DNA of 40,189 nt from Cellulosimicrobium cellulans (GCF_007679345.1 NZ_VEGH01000023.1:1-40189); one strand, 5' to 3'. Positions 14,784 to 22,091 are shown, counted from the first letter of the stretch. Notes: generated by a model from the sequence alone, not told the origin. Numbers and translations: made by a program.

Positions 14784-16040
14784 TCAGGGGACGAGGGTGA
14801 GGGCGGCGCGGTCGGCGCCGGCGGGCGGTGCCTCGGCGCCGGGCGCGACGCCCCACGCCTCGGCGAGCAGCGCGAACGACCGGCGGGCGTCGGCCGGGTC
14901 GTGCGTGGCGGTGGTGATCAGCAGCTCGTCGGCGCCCGTGACGCGCTGCAGCGTCTCCAGCCGGGCGACGACGTCCGCGGGAGCGCCGACGACCCGGGTG
15001 TCGACGCGGTCGGCGACGAGGGCGCGCTCGTCGGCGTCGCGCTCCTCCCAGGGCACGGCGTCGTCGGGGTGCGGGTAGGCGATCGCCCCGGCGACGCCGC
15101 GGCGGATGGACAGCACCCAGTCGGCGAACGGCGCGGCCAGCGCCCGGGCCTCGGCGGTGGTCTCCGCGACCAGCACGTCGGCGGAGACGACCACGTACGG
15201 CCGGTCGAGCACCCCCGGGCGGAACGCCGCGCGGTAGGCGGCGATCGTGTCGAGCGTCGTCGCCGGGGAGACGTGGAAGTTCGCCGCGATCGGCAGCCCG
15301 AGCTCCCCCGCCACCCGCGCGCTCTCCCCCGCCGAGGAGGCGAGCACCCAGAGGTCGAAGTCGGCGCCCTCGACCGGCGGCGCCACGTGCCGGGTGCCGT
15401 CGGCCTCGGCGTAGTCCCCGGCGCGCAGACCGAGGACCAGGCCGAGCTCGTCGCGGAACGCGGCCGGGGTCCGCGACGCGCCGACCACCCGCTTCTGGGC
15501 GAGCAGCCGCTCGCGCAGCACGGAGTCGGAGCCGTCGACCGGCGGGGCGCCGGGGACGTACAGGCCGTCGACGACCCGGGGTCCGAGCGCGGGTCGCGGG
15601 GCGGGCGGGGCCGGGGCGGGGCGCGGGGCGGGCGGAGTCGGGGCGGCCGCGGACGCGTCCCCGGGCGCGGCGTCCTTCGTCCCGCCCGGCGGCGTGAACG
15701 CCCGCCCCAGGCCCAGGTCGACCCGCCCCGGGTGCAGCGCGGCGAGGGTGCCGAACTGCTCCGCGGCGACCAGCGGGCTGGTGGTGCTCAGCAGCACCGC
15801 CCCCGAGCCGACGCGGATCCGCTCCGTGCGGGCCGCGACGGCGGCGGCGAGCACGGCGGGCGACGCGGAGCCGACGCCCGGCGACAGGTGGTGCTCGGCG
15901 TACCAGACCCGGCGGTAGCCGAGCCGGTCGAGGTCGACGGCCAGGTCGACGGCCGCCCGCACGGCCTGGGTGCCGGTGCCGCCGGCGGGCACGACCGCGA
16001 GGTCGAGCACGGACAGCGGGACGCGGGGGTTCTCGGGCAT
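14784..16040 (-). CDS. MsnO8-type LLM oxidoreductase with Pro/Ala insert
   Basis: This 418-residue luciferase-fold protein has PLSVLDLAVVPAGGTGTQAV at the N-terminus and YRRVWYAEHH followed by IRVGSGAVLLSTTSPLVAAEQFGTLAALHPGRVDLGLGRA-type segments characteristic of the MsnO8 subgroup. It lacks the SsuD signatures. Residues about 117-152 hold a Pro/Ala/Arg-rich low-complexity insert absent from a typical luciferase fold, probably a surface loop. The ATG start 16040 has a GAGGAGGAGG purine run just upstream. It is the fifth gene from the leftward promoter. Flavin-dependent activity is likely, and the substrate is unknown but presumably organosulfur from context. Confidence 0.82.
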   Translation of the reverse strand: MPENPRVPLSVLDLAVVPAGGTGTQAVRAAVDLAVDLDRLGYRRVWYAEHHLSPGVGSASPAVLAAAVAARTERIRVGSGAVLLSTTSPLVAAEQFGTLAALHPGRVDLGLGRAFTPPGGTKDAAPGDASAAAPTPPAPRPAPAPPAPRPALGPRVVDGLYVPGAPPVDGSDSVLRERLLAQKRVVGASRTPAAFRDELGLVLGLRAGDYAEADGTRHVAPPVEGADFDLWVLASSAGESARVAGELGLPIAANFHVSPATTLDTIAAYRAAFRPGVLDRPYVVVSADVLVAETTAEARALAAPFADWVLSIRRGVAGAIAYPHPDDAVPWEERDADERALVADRVDTRVVGAPADVVARLETLQRVTGADELLITTATHDPADARRSFALLAEAWGVAPGAEAPPAGADRAALTLVP

Positions 16041-16077
16041 GGGTCCTCCTCCTCGGGTGCGGGCGGGCCGGCGGCGC

Positions 16078-17085
16078 TCAGGACGTCTTCGGCAGGCCCG
16101 GCGGGTTCGTCTCGGGCGCGTCGATCGCCTCGGCCTCCAGGCCCCAGCGCTCCAGGACCTCGGTGTACGAGCCGTCGTCGAACGCGCCCTGGAGCGCGGC
16201 GGTGACCGCGTCGGCCCAGCCGCTGCCCTTGAGCGTGGTGACGGCGATCTGCGCGGTGTCGGGCCAGCCGCCGTTGAGCGTGCCGACGACCGTGAAGTCC
16301 TGCGGCGAGACCTTCGCCTTGTACGCGGCCGTCGCGTTCGGGCCGAACGAGGCGTCGATGCGTCCGGACTGGAGCGCGAGGATGGTGTCGCCGTCGTTCT
16401 CGAAGTACTCGACCTGGACCGGGTCGAGGCCGGCGGCCTGGTTCACCTCGTCCCAGGCGAGCAGGATCTTCTCCTGGTTGGTGCCCGACCCGACGGCGAC
16501 CGTGAGGCCGGCGATGTCGGCCGGCTCGTCGATCGCGGTGATGTCGCTGCCGGCCTTGACCAGCCAGCCGAGCTCGTCGTCCCGGTAGGACGAGAAGTCG
16601 AACAGCTCCTTGCGCTCCTCGGTCACGGTGACGTTGGAGATCGTGGCGTCGACGTCGCCGGACTGGACCGCCAGCGGCCAGTCGGCCCAGGCCTTCACCT
16701 GGAGGTCGAGGTCCTTGCCGAGCGCGTCGGCGACGAGCTGGGCGATGTCGGTCTCGTTGCCGATCGGGGTGGCGTCGTCGTCGGCGAGGAACGCCAGCGG
16801 CGCCACGTAGGCGCTCACCGCGACGGTGAACGTGTCCTGCTCGGCGAGCTCGGGGGGCAGCAGGGCGATGGCGTCCGGGTTCTCGGCGGTGTGGACGCGG
16901 TCCTGGTCCGGCGAGGTGTCCACCGCGAGCCCGGCGGCCTCGGCGGCGTCCTGGAGGTCGCCGCCGGCCTCGGCCGCGTCGGACGTCCCGCCGCAGGCGG
17001 CGAGCAGGGCGAGGACGGGCACGAGCGCCAGGGCGGCGTGCGGGCGGCGGCGGGCGCCGGGCGGGCGGGTGCGGGTCGTGCGCAT
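16078..17085 (-). CDS. Amino-acid-type ABC solute-binding lipoprotein (family 3)
   Basis: This 335-residue SBP_bac_3 protein has a lipobox LALLAAC (Cys about residue 31), followed by an unusually long acidic linker of about 50 residues. The domain then starts with DTFTVAVSAYVAPLAFLADD. Other family segments are GNETDIAQLVADALGKDL, AVQSGDVDATISNVTVTEERKELFDFS and IAGLTVAVGSGTNQEKIL. It ends LERWGLEAEAIDAPETNPPG. It should deliver a polar amino acid or sulfur amino acid (cystine and methionine are candidates by context) to the permease at 18001-19101. The ATG start 17085 has GAGAGG about 9 nt upstream. Confidence 0.88.
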   Translation of the reverse strand: MRTTRTRPPGARRRPHAALALVPVLALLAACGGTSDAAEAGGDLQDAAEAAGLAVDTSPDQDRVHTAENPDAIALLPPELAEQDTFTVAVSAYVAPLAFLADDDATPIGNETDIAQLVADALGKDLDLQVKAWADWPLAVQSGDVDATISNVTVTEERKELFDFSSYRDDELGWLVKAGSDITAIDEPADIAGLTVAVGSGTNQEKILLAWDEVNQAAGLDPVQVEYFENDGDTILALQSGRIDASFGPNATAAYKAKVSPQDFTVVGTLNGGWPDTAQIAVTTLKGSGWADAVTAALQGAFDDGSYTEVLERWGLEAEAIDAPETNPPGLPKTS

Positions 17086-17146
17086 GGGGAGGGCCTCTCG
17101 GGAGGGCGGGCGGCGCGGCCGGAGGGCGCGCGCCGGGTGGGACGGG

Positions 17147-18004
17147 TCAGCGGACCTTGTCGAGGAACGCGCGGGTGCGCGGGTGCGCGGGGCTGCCGAG
17201 CACCTGGGCCGCGGGTCCCCGCTCGACCACGACGCCGTCGTCCATGAACACGACGGTGTCGGCGACGTCGCGGGCGAACGCGACCTCGTGGGTGACGACC
17301 ACGAGCGTGGTGCCGTCGTGGGCGAGGTCCCGGATCACGCCGAGCACCTCCCCCACGAGCTCGGGGTCGAGCGCGGACGTCGGCTCGTCGAACAGCAGCA
17401 GGGCGGGCTTCACCGCGAGCGCGCGGGCGATGGCGACGCGCTGCTGCTGGCCCCCGGACAGCTGCCGCGGCCGGGCGTCGGCCTTGTCGGCCAGCCCGAC
17501 CCGGGCGAGCAGGGCGCGCGCCTCGGCCTCCACCTCGGCCCGCGGGCGGCCCTGGGCCGAGACGGGCGCCTCGACGACGTTCTCCAGGGCGGTCAGGTGC
17601 GGGAACAGGTGGAAGTTCTGGAACACGAACCCGATCCGGGTGCGCTGCCGGAGCACGTCGCGCTCGGTGAGCTCGCGCAGCACCTCGCGGCGGCGCGGGC
17701 CCCAGCCGGCGCGGCGCCGGGCGTAGCCGATGACCTCGCCGTCCAGGGCGACGAACCCGTGGTCCGGGCGCTCCAGGTGGTTGACCAGCCGGAGCAGGGT
17801 CGACTTGCCGGAGCCCGACGGGCCGAGGATCACGGTCACCTCGCCGGGGCGGACCTCCAGGTCGACGCCGCGCAGCACCTCGAGGGTGCCGTACGACTTG
17901 GACAGGCCCTGCACACGGAGGTGGCCGCCGGCTGGGGCCGGGGGTGCGGCGGATGTGGCCGCGGCGGCCGGCGCCGCGGCGGGGGCGTGCAGCACGCTGG
18001 TCAT
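17147..18004 (-). CDS. Amino-acid-type ABC transporter ATP-binding protein
   Basis: This 285-residue ATPase has Walker A GPSGSGKST, the Q-loop FVFQNFHLFPHLTALENV, signature LSGGQQQRVAIARAL and Walker B LLLFDEPTSALDPE, closing with VVVTHEVAFARDVADTVVFM. This pattern is typical of polar amino acid importers. An Arg-rich insertion of about 25 residues lies between the first beta-sheet and the Q-loop, a feature seen in some actinobacterial members. The N-terminal ~25 residues are Ala/Pro low complexity. The ATG (18004) overlaps the permease stop as ATGA. It supplies energy to the adjacent permease. Confidence 0.92.
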   Translation of the reverse strand: MTSVLHAPAAAPAAAATSAAPPAPAGGHLRVQGLSKSYGTLEVLRGVDLEVRPGEVTVILGPSGSGKSTLLRLVNHLERPDHGFVALDGEVIGYARRRAGWGPRRREVLRELTERDVLRQRTRIGFVFQNFHLFPHLTALENVVEAPVSAQGRPRAEVEAEARALLARVGLADKADARPRQLSGGQQQRVAIARALAVKPALLLFDEPTSALDPELVGEVLGVIRDLAHDGTTLVVVTHEVAFARDVADTVVFMDDGVVVERGPAAQVLGSPAHPRTRAFLDKVR

Positions 18005-19101
18005 CGGGTGCCTCCGGTGCGCTCGGTCGTGCGGGCGGCGGTGCGGGGTGCGGTGCGGGTGAGGTGGCCGCGCCGGGCGCCGGCCAGGAACGTGGGCGGC
18101 AGGTCCGCGGGCAGCGGGCGGCCGGCGACGCGCGCCGCGGCGACGGCGAGCGTCCAGCGCAGCCGCTGCAGCGGGGTCGGCGGCAGCGTGCGGAGCGCGC
18201 CGCGGGCGTAGTACCGCTCCAGGTAGTACTGGGCGACGGTGAGCACCGTCGTGGTGAGCAGGTACCAGATCGCCGCGACGAGCAGCAGCGGGACCACCCG
18301 CTGGTTCCGGCCGTAGATGACGCCGACCGTGTAGAACAGCTCGCCGTACGCCAGCACGTAGACGACCGACGTGCCCTTGAGCAGGCCGATGATCTCGTTC
18401 ACCGACGTCGGGACGATGGTGCGCATGGCCTGCGGGAGCACGATCCGCCACTGCTGCCGGCCCCGGGGGATGCCGAGCGCGGCCGCGGCCTCGTGCTGCC
18501 CCTGGTCCACGCCGAGGATGCCGGCGCGGACGATCTCGGCGGAGTACGCCGCCTGCGACAGCCCGAGGCCCAGGACCGCGGCGCCGAACTTGTCGACGAC
18601 GTCGAGCGTGTCGAACTGCAGCCACTCCGGCCCGAACGGGATGCCGAGGGACAGCTGCGGGTACAGGTAGGCGAGGTTGTACCAGAGCAGCAGCTGCAGG
18701 ATCAGCGGCACGGACCGGAACACCCAGGAGTACGCCCAGGACACCGACTGCAGCAGCGGGGACCGGGACAGCCGCATCAGGGCCAGCACGGTGCCGAGGC
18801 CGAAGCCGATCACCGCGGCGACGGCGGTCAGCCGGACGGTGGCCCACACGCCCTCCAGCACGGACGGCCAGGTCAGGTACTGCGCGACGACGTCCCACTC
18901 CCACTGCGGGTTGGTGAGCAGCGAGCTGAGCACCATCGCGAGCAGGACGGCGACGCCGGCGGTGGCGACCCAGCGGCCGGGGTGCCGCGCGGGCAGCACG
19001 GGCAGGTCGGCGAGCACCTCGGGGCGGTCGACGTCGGGGGCGCCGGGCGCGGCGCCCGGCCCGGGCGCGGCGGCCGCGGGAGCCGTGGTGGCGGCGCTCA
19101 C
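18001..19101 (-). CDS. Amino-acid-type ABC transporter permease
   Basis: This 366-residue HisM/GlnP-type permease starts with an Ala/Gly/Pro cytoplasmic tail and a first helix (WVATAGVAVLLAMVLSSLL). The core follows: GVWATVRLTAVAAVIGFGLGTVLALMR-type helices, AYSWVFRSVPLILQLLLWYN, and the coupling loop HEAAAALGIPRGRQQWRIVLPQAMR (positions about 220-245). It then has SVNEIIGLLKGTSVVYVLAYGEL, strongly diagnostic of the family. A single permease gene implies a homodimer. The GTG start (19101) overlaps the GNAT stop as GTGA. The C-terminus carries a Thr/Arg-rich tail of unknown role. Confidence 0.9.
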   Translation of the reverse strand: MSAATTAPAAAAPGPGAAPGAPDVDRPEVLADLPVLPARHPGRWVATAGVAVLLAMVLSSLLTNPQWEWDVVAQYLTWPSVLEGVWATVRLTAVAAVIGFGLGTVLALMRLSRSPLLQSVSWAYSWVFRSVPLILQLLLWYNLAYLYPQLSLGIPFGPEWLQFDTLDVVDKFGAAVLGLGLSQAAYSAEIVRAGILGVDQGQHEAAAALGIPRGRQQWRIVLPQAMRTIVPTSVNEIIGLLKGTSVVYVLAYGELFYTVGVIYGRNQRVVPLLLVAAIWYLLTTTVLTVAQYYLERYYARGALRTLPPTPLQRLRWTLAVAAARVAGRPLPADLPPTFLAGARRGHLTRTAPRTAARTTERTGGTR

Positions 19102-19751
19102 CGGGCGAGCCACTTCTCGAACGCGTGCGGGACGAGGTCGCCCGGGTAGGCGGCGGGCTCGAACAGCGGGGTGTAGCCGGCCGCGAGGTACAGGCCGACC
19201 GCCTCCGGCTGCTTCGGCCCGGTGGTCAGGTAGACCCGGGGGTAGCCGGCCGCGGCGGCGCGCGACTCCAGCTCGGCGAGCACGACCCGGGCCAGCCCGC
19301 GGCGGCGGTGCGCCCCGTGGGTCCAGATCCGCTTGAGCTCCGCCGTCGGCACCGCGGGCGCTCCCTCGGCGTCCCGGGCGCCCGGGTCGGCGAGCCGCAC
19401 GGCGTCGCCGTGCTCCGGCTCCCACCGGCGGCGGAACGCGCCGCCGGCCACCGGCTCACCGTCCTCCAGCACGAGCACGAGGGCGCCGTGCGGCGGGGCG
19501 AACTCCTCGACCCCGTGGTGCTCCAGCTCGTCGCGGAGCTCGGCCGGCGTGAGCAGGCCGGTGTACCGGGTGCTGTACTCGTGCGCCAGGCCGTCCAGCA
19601 GCGGCCCGACGAGCGGGTCGTGCAGCCGGGCGTCGCGCACGGCGAGCCGCGCCGGGTCGAGGGGGGCCGGACGCGTCGGCGCCGGGTCGGGCGGAGCGGG
19701 GTCGCGCCGGGTCGGGTCGAGCGGTTCCACCCGCAGCGGGGTCGTGGTCAT
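19098..19751 (-). CDS. GNAT-family N-acetyltransferase
   Basis: This 217-residue protein has a GNAT fold in its C-terminal two thirds. A beta-strand set LVLVLEDGEPVAGGAFRRRW precedes the acetyl-CoA pyrophosphate-binding loop THGAHRRRGLARVVLAELE (R/Q-x-x-G-x-G/A type), then YPRVYLTTGPKQPEAVGLYLAAGYTPL. The first ~35 residues are Asp/Pro repeats. The GNAT gene sits between an LLM and an importer permease and is coupled to the latter by GTGA. N-acetylation of an imported or released amino acid or amine is plausible, as GNAT genes are often found in sulfur-amino-acid uptake operons. The substrate is not visible. The ATG start 19751 is preceded by GAGGTGA. Confidence 0.85.
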   Translation of the reverse strand: MTTTPLRVEPLDPTRRDPAPPDPAPTRPAPLDPARLAVRDARLHDPLVGPLLDGLAHEYSTRYTGLLTPAELRDELEHHGVEEFAPPHGALVLVLEDGEPVAGGAFRRRWEPEHGDAVRLADPGARDAEGAPAVPTAELKRIWTHGAHRRRGLARVVLAELESRAAAAGYPRVYLTTGPKQPEAVGLYLAAGYTPLFEPAAYPGDLVPHAFEKWLAR

Positions 19752-19810
19752 CGGGGTCACCTCGGGGTCGGTCGGTGGGGTGCGGTGCGGCCGCGGCGGC
19801 CGCGCGTCCG

Positions 19811-21127
19811 TCAGGTCAGGGCGAACGGGGCGGCGGACCACGGGCCCTCGGCGGGGGCGGTCCGGGCGGCGCGCGGGACGACGGCGCGGTCCGCCGGCTC
19901 GTCCCGCCCTCTCGGCTCGTCCCGGCCCGTCGGCTCGTCCCCGTCGCCGGGCCGGAGCCCGAAGGCGCCCGCCTGCTGCAGCGCGGGGACCGTCCGGTCG
20001 ACGAGCGCCGCCAGGTCGGCCTCCACGGACGTCGGGCGCACGACGAACCCGTCGACCGCGCCGTCCCGGACGGCGTCGGCGAGCACGGTCGCCAGGTCCT
20101 CCCCGGTGCCGGCGACGACGGCGCCGGCGACGCCGAGGTCCGGCCGGTCGACGGAGCGGACCAGGTCGAGCCGCGCGAGGGCGGCGTCCCGGTCGTCGGC
20201 GAGGGCCACGTCGACGTCGAGCAGCACGCGCACCGCGTCGGCGGGCCGGCCCGCGGCCACCGCAGCCGCGCGCACCCGGTCCCGCGCCGCGACGGCCGAC
20301 TCGAGGTCGGGCGAGGCGAGGCGGGCCACGTCGGCGTACCGGCCGGCGAGCGCCTCGGCCGCCGGGCCGGCGACCGGGACCACCACGAGCGGGCGGTCCG
20401 CGGGTGTCGCGGGGACCCCGCCCGCCCCGCCGCCCGCACGGGCGACCGACCGGCCCCGGACCGCGAACCGGATGCCGTCGTGGTCGACGCGGAACCGGCC
20501 GTCCCCGCCGCGGCGCACCGCGCCGGGCTCCCCCGCGTCCCAGGCGGCGAGGACGGCGTCGAGGGCGGCGGCGGCGCGGTCGGCCCACGCGCGCTCGGCG
20601 GCAGCGGCAGGATCCGCGGGAGCACCGGCGGTCGCGGGAGCACCGGCGGCGGCGGGTGCCGCGGGGTGGTCGAGGTGGGCGGCGCCCGGCGCGGCAGGGG
20701 CGCCGAGGTCGGCGAAGGCGCCGGGGATCGCGGGGCCGGACAGCTGCCAGCCCGCGAGGGCGCCGGCCGCGCTCTGCACGCCGCGGACGGCCCCCGCGAG
20801 GTGGCCCGGCTCGACCTGGTCGTGCGGGACGCCCGCCACGAGCGCCGCGGCGCGCACCAGCGGGGCGACCCGCGCCGCGGCGACGGCGGCGTCCAGCCGG
20901 CCGGGCACCCGCTGCCGCCCGGGGTGCAGCAGCAGGGCGTCGCCGAGCACCACGAGGTCGAGCAGGCCGCGGTCGGCCCGGTGCACCAGGCGGGCGAGCC
21001 GCTCGCCGTCGAACGCACGGGCGGCGACCGCGCCGAGCGCACCGTGCGCGCCGGGCCGGGCGCCCGCGGCGGTCAGGTCGACGCCGAGCAGCGCGCGGCG
21101 GCCGGCGCGAGGGGACGAGAAGGGCAT
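19811..21127 (-). CDS. Degenerate LLM (luciferase-fold) protein, first gene of the leftward operon
   Basis: This 438-residue protein is alignable by eye with the divergent LLM at 23322. It shares RLARLVHRADRGLLDLVVLGDALLLHPGR, then RLDAAVAAARVAPLVRAAAL, and a core DGIRFAVRGRS that corresponds to the G.xF.V.GPL block. The expected flavin-loop consensus (QAGxSxxG) is absent, and Ala/Pro stretches interrupt the middle (about residues 180-215). The C-terminus carries a six-residue repeat of DEPxGR type, encoded by an 18-bp tandem repeat (19896-19941). It may be a non-catalytic or strongly diverged paralogue. The ATG start 21127 has GGAG 7 nt upstream, and 34 in-frame codons further upstream look non-coding. 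Confidence 0.75.
   Translation of the reverse strand: MPFSSPRAGRRALLGVDLTAAGARPGAHGALGAVAARAFDGERLARLVHRADRGLLDLVVLGDALLLHPGRQRVPGRLDAAVAAARVAPLVRAAALVAGVPHDQVEPGHLAGAVRGVQSAAGALAGWQLSGPAIPGAFADLGAPAAPGAAHLDHPAAPAAAGAPATAGAPADPAAAAERAWADRAAAALDAVLAAWDAGEPGAVRRGGDGRFRVDHDGIRFAVRGRSVARAGGGAGGVPATPADRPLVVVPVAGPAAEALAGRYADVARLASPDLESAVAARDRVRAAAVAAGRPADAVRVLLDVDVALADDRDAALARLDLVRSVDRPDLGVAGAVVAGTGEDLATVLADAVRDGAVDGFVVRPTSVEADLAALVDRTVPALQQAGAFGLRPGDGDEPTGRDEPRGRDEPADRAVVPRAARTAPAEGPWSAAPFALT
19896..19941. repeat. 18-bp tandem repeat inside the degenerate LLM gene
   Basis: GGCTCGTCCC recurs at 19896-19905, 19914-19923 and 19932-19941, exactly 18 bp apart. On the minus strand this encodes repeating Gly-Arg-Asp-Glu-Pro units near the C-terminus. 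In-frame periodicity suggests slippage that keeps the reading frame. Confidence 0.8.
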
Positions 21128-21477
21128 GACGGCTCCGTTCGGGGCGGGTGGTGAGGCGGTCGCGGGCGCGCCGGGGGCGTGCCGCGGCGACGCGCGGGCG
21201 GCGGATCGACGAGCGGGCGGGCGGCACACGGCTCGCCGAGGGAGGACCCCCGCGCCGAGATCGGACCGCGGTGGGTCCTGTCTCGGCCCGCGCGTCCTCT
21301 CTCGGCGCGAGCCCGCGCGGGGCCGGCGCGAGCCCGCGCGGGCCGGCGCGGGGACCGCTCGCGCGGGCCGGCCGGGTCGGTGGCCGGCGTCCCGGGGTGC
21401 GGCCGGGTGCGGGTCAGGCGCCGCGGGAGGCCGGGGTCAGGCGCCCCGGGCGAGGCGCCGGGCCGGCGGGCGTGCCG
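21128..21477 (-). promoter_or_regulatory. Long untranslated leader between the Cys-leader ORF and the first LLM
   Basis: These 350 nt contain no credible gene. From the leader-peptide side they hold a duplicated GGCGCCTGACC motif (minus strand, around 21413-21423 and 21434-21444), a GC-only stretch with near-direct repeats of GCGCGAGCCCGCGCGG (21306-21321 and 21327-21342), and then nested palindrome B (21234-21309). The first structural start codon is 106 nt beyond the palindrome. The length and structure fit a transcribed attenuator leader. This is inference. Confidence 0.55.
21234..21309. repeat. Nested palindromic element, copy B
   Basis: Direct copies CGCCGAGGGAGGACC (21234-21248) and CGCCGAGATCGGACC (21253-21267) are followed by inverted copies GGGTCCTGTCTCGGCC (21273-21288) and CGTCCTCTCTCGGCGCG (21293-21309). 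The architecture matches copy A (two direct, two inverted, nested). The outer arm carries GGGAGG opposite CCTCTC. On the minus-strand transcript it lies between the leader peptide and the first LLM, the position expected for an attenuator terminator. Confidence 0.8.
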
Positions 21478-21573
21478 TCAGCGGCGACAGCGACAGCGTC
21501 CGCCGGTCGTGGCGGCGGTGGTCGGCAGGGCGGGTGCCGAGGGCGCCCACGGCGCCTGCACGGTCCGGCTCAT
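21478..21573 (-). CDS. Cysteine-containing leader peptide (uORF), 31 aa
   Basis: This is a short ORF with an excellent ribosome site (AGGAG, 6 nt before ATG 21573), placed between a SAM-IV riboswitch and the sulfur operon. The peptide is Pro/Ala/Thr rich and ends GGRCRCRR. Both cysteines are encoded by TGT although TGC is the expected codon at this GC content, and they alternate with Arg codons just before the stop. This is the layout of actinobacterial cysteine-responsive leader peptides, in which scarcity of charged Cys-tRNA stalls the ribosome and lets transcription or translation continue. The sequence does not match a leader-peptide family I can name. The functional reading is inference from position, ribosome site and cysteine codons. 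Confidence 0.65.
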   Translation of the reverse strand: MSRTVQAPWAPSAPALPTTAATTGGRCRCRR

Positions 21574-21591
21574 GCGTTCTCCTCGTGTGCC

Positions 21592-21609
21592 CCCGCCCGG
21601 CCGGGCGGG
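21592..21609. promoter_or_regulatory. 18-bp perfect palindrome between the leftward riboswitch and the leader ORF
   Basis: CCCGCCCGGCCGGGCGGG is fully self-complementary. It begins where the leftward SAM-IV pseudoknot ends and lies 8 nt before the leader peptide's AGGAG site on the transcript. It could be the expression platform: a terminator stem or a helix that competes with riboswitch folding. Confidence 0.5.
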
Positions 21610-21725
21610 TCCGCGTGTTGTCCGTCGCCGGCGGCGGCGGACCTGGTCCTCACCCGGGGCACCCACCCGCGCGGGGGGTTGCCGTCCGACCAGCCGGGGC
21701 TTCGCGTCGGAGCTCATGACCACCC
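21607..21725 (-). promoter_or_regulatory. SAM-IV riboswitch (leftward arm)
   Basis: Read on the minus strand, the order of conserved blocks matches the SAM-IV aptamer: GGTCATGAGC, then AAGCCCCGGCTGGTC, CGGCAACCC, GGGTGCCCCGGGTGA and a closing GACCAGG that pairs with the opening TGGTC to make P1. A GTCCG...CGGAC hairpin and a conserved ACGCGG segment follow, as expected for the 3' pseudoknot part. SAM-IV riboswitches are actinobacterial and turn off sulfur or methionine genes when S-adenosylmethionine is plentiful. It lies about 34 nt before the leader-peptide ATG, so it may gate that ORF as well as the operon. Identified from recalled consensus. Confidence 0.85.
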
Positions 21726-21779
21726 GGTGCGTCGCGGGGCCCGCCGCGCGGCGCGCCCCGGTGTCGAACCGGTGCCCGG

Positions 21780-21808
21780 AACCTACGAACCAGGCCGGGG
21801 GGCGTCAA
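21780..21808 (-). promoter_or_regulatory. Promoter of the leftward sulfur operon
   Basis: On the minus strand TTGACG (complement of 21803-21808) and TAGGTT (complement of 21780-21785) are separated by exactly 17 nt, a good housekeeping-sigma promoter. Transcription would start near 21773, about 48 nt before the SAM-IV aptamer, giving a leader of about 650 nt before the first LLM codon. Confidence 0.65.
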
Positions 21809-21945
21809 CGGTCGAGCCGCCGCGTCTCGCATGCCGGAGCGATGTCACAGGACGACGGTCCCAGACGTTCGCACCGTCCCGGATCGTGAGAACTCCCCCG
21901 CCGCTGCGCACGGGCCGGCGGCACGGGTGCTAGACCTCCGCCCCG

Positions 21946-22050
21946 AGGTCACGAGTCCCAGCGCCAAGCCCCGGCTGGCTGGGCAGCAACCCCACGTCAC
22001 GGCGGGGTGCTCCGGGAGATGACCTGGCCGTCGGCCGGCACGCGCCGCTC
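21946..22050 (+). promoter_or_regulatory. SAM-IV riboswitch (rightward arm)
   Basis: The plus strand carries the same ordered blocks as the leftward copy: AGGTCACGAG, CCAGCGCCAAGCCCCGGCTG, CAGCAACCCC, GGGGTGCTCCGGGAGA and TGACCT. The opening AGGTCA (21946-21951) and closing TGACCT (22020-22025) form a perfect 6-bp P1. A TGGCCG/CGGCCA-like hairpin and an ACGCGCC segment complete the 3' pseudoknot region. It ends about 40 nt before the FMN reductase start, close enough to control its translation or to lead into a terminator. The aptamer sequence differs at many unpaired and paired positions from the leftward one, so it is not a recent duplicate. Confidence 0.85.
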
Positions 22051-22091
22051 CGCCGCACGGCAACCGTGATCGACACCCTTGCGAGGCCACC

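Noticed and set aside
19896..19941. Tandem repeat as a frameshift or phase-variation tract
   Set aside because: The period is 18 bp, a multiple of three, so unit loss or gain keeps the frame. No switching can be argued.
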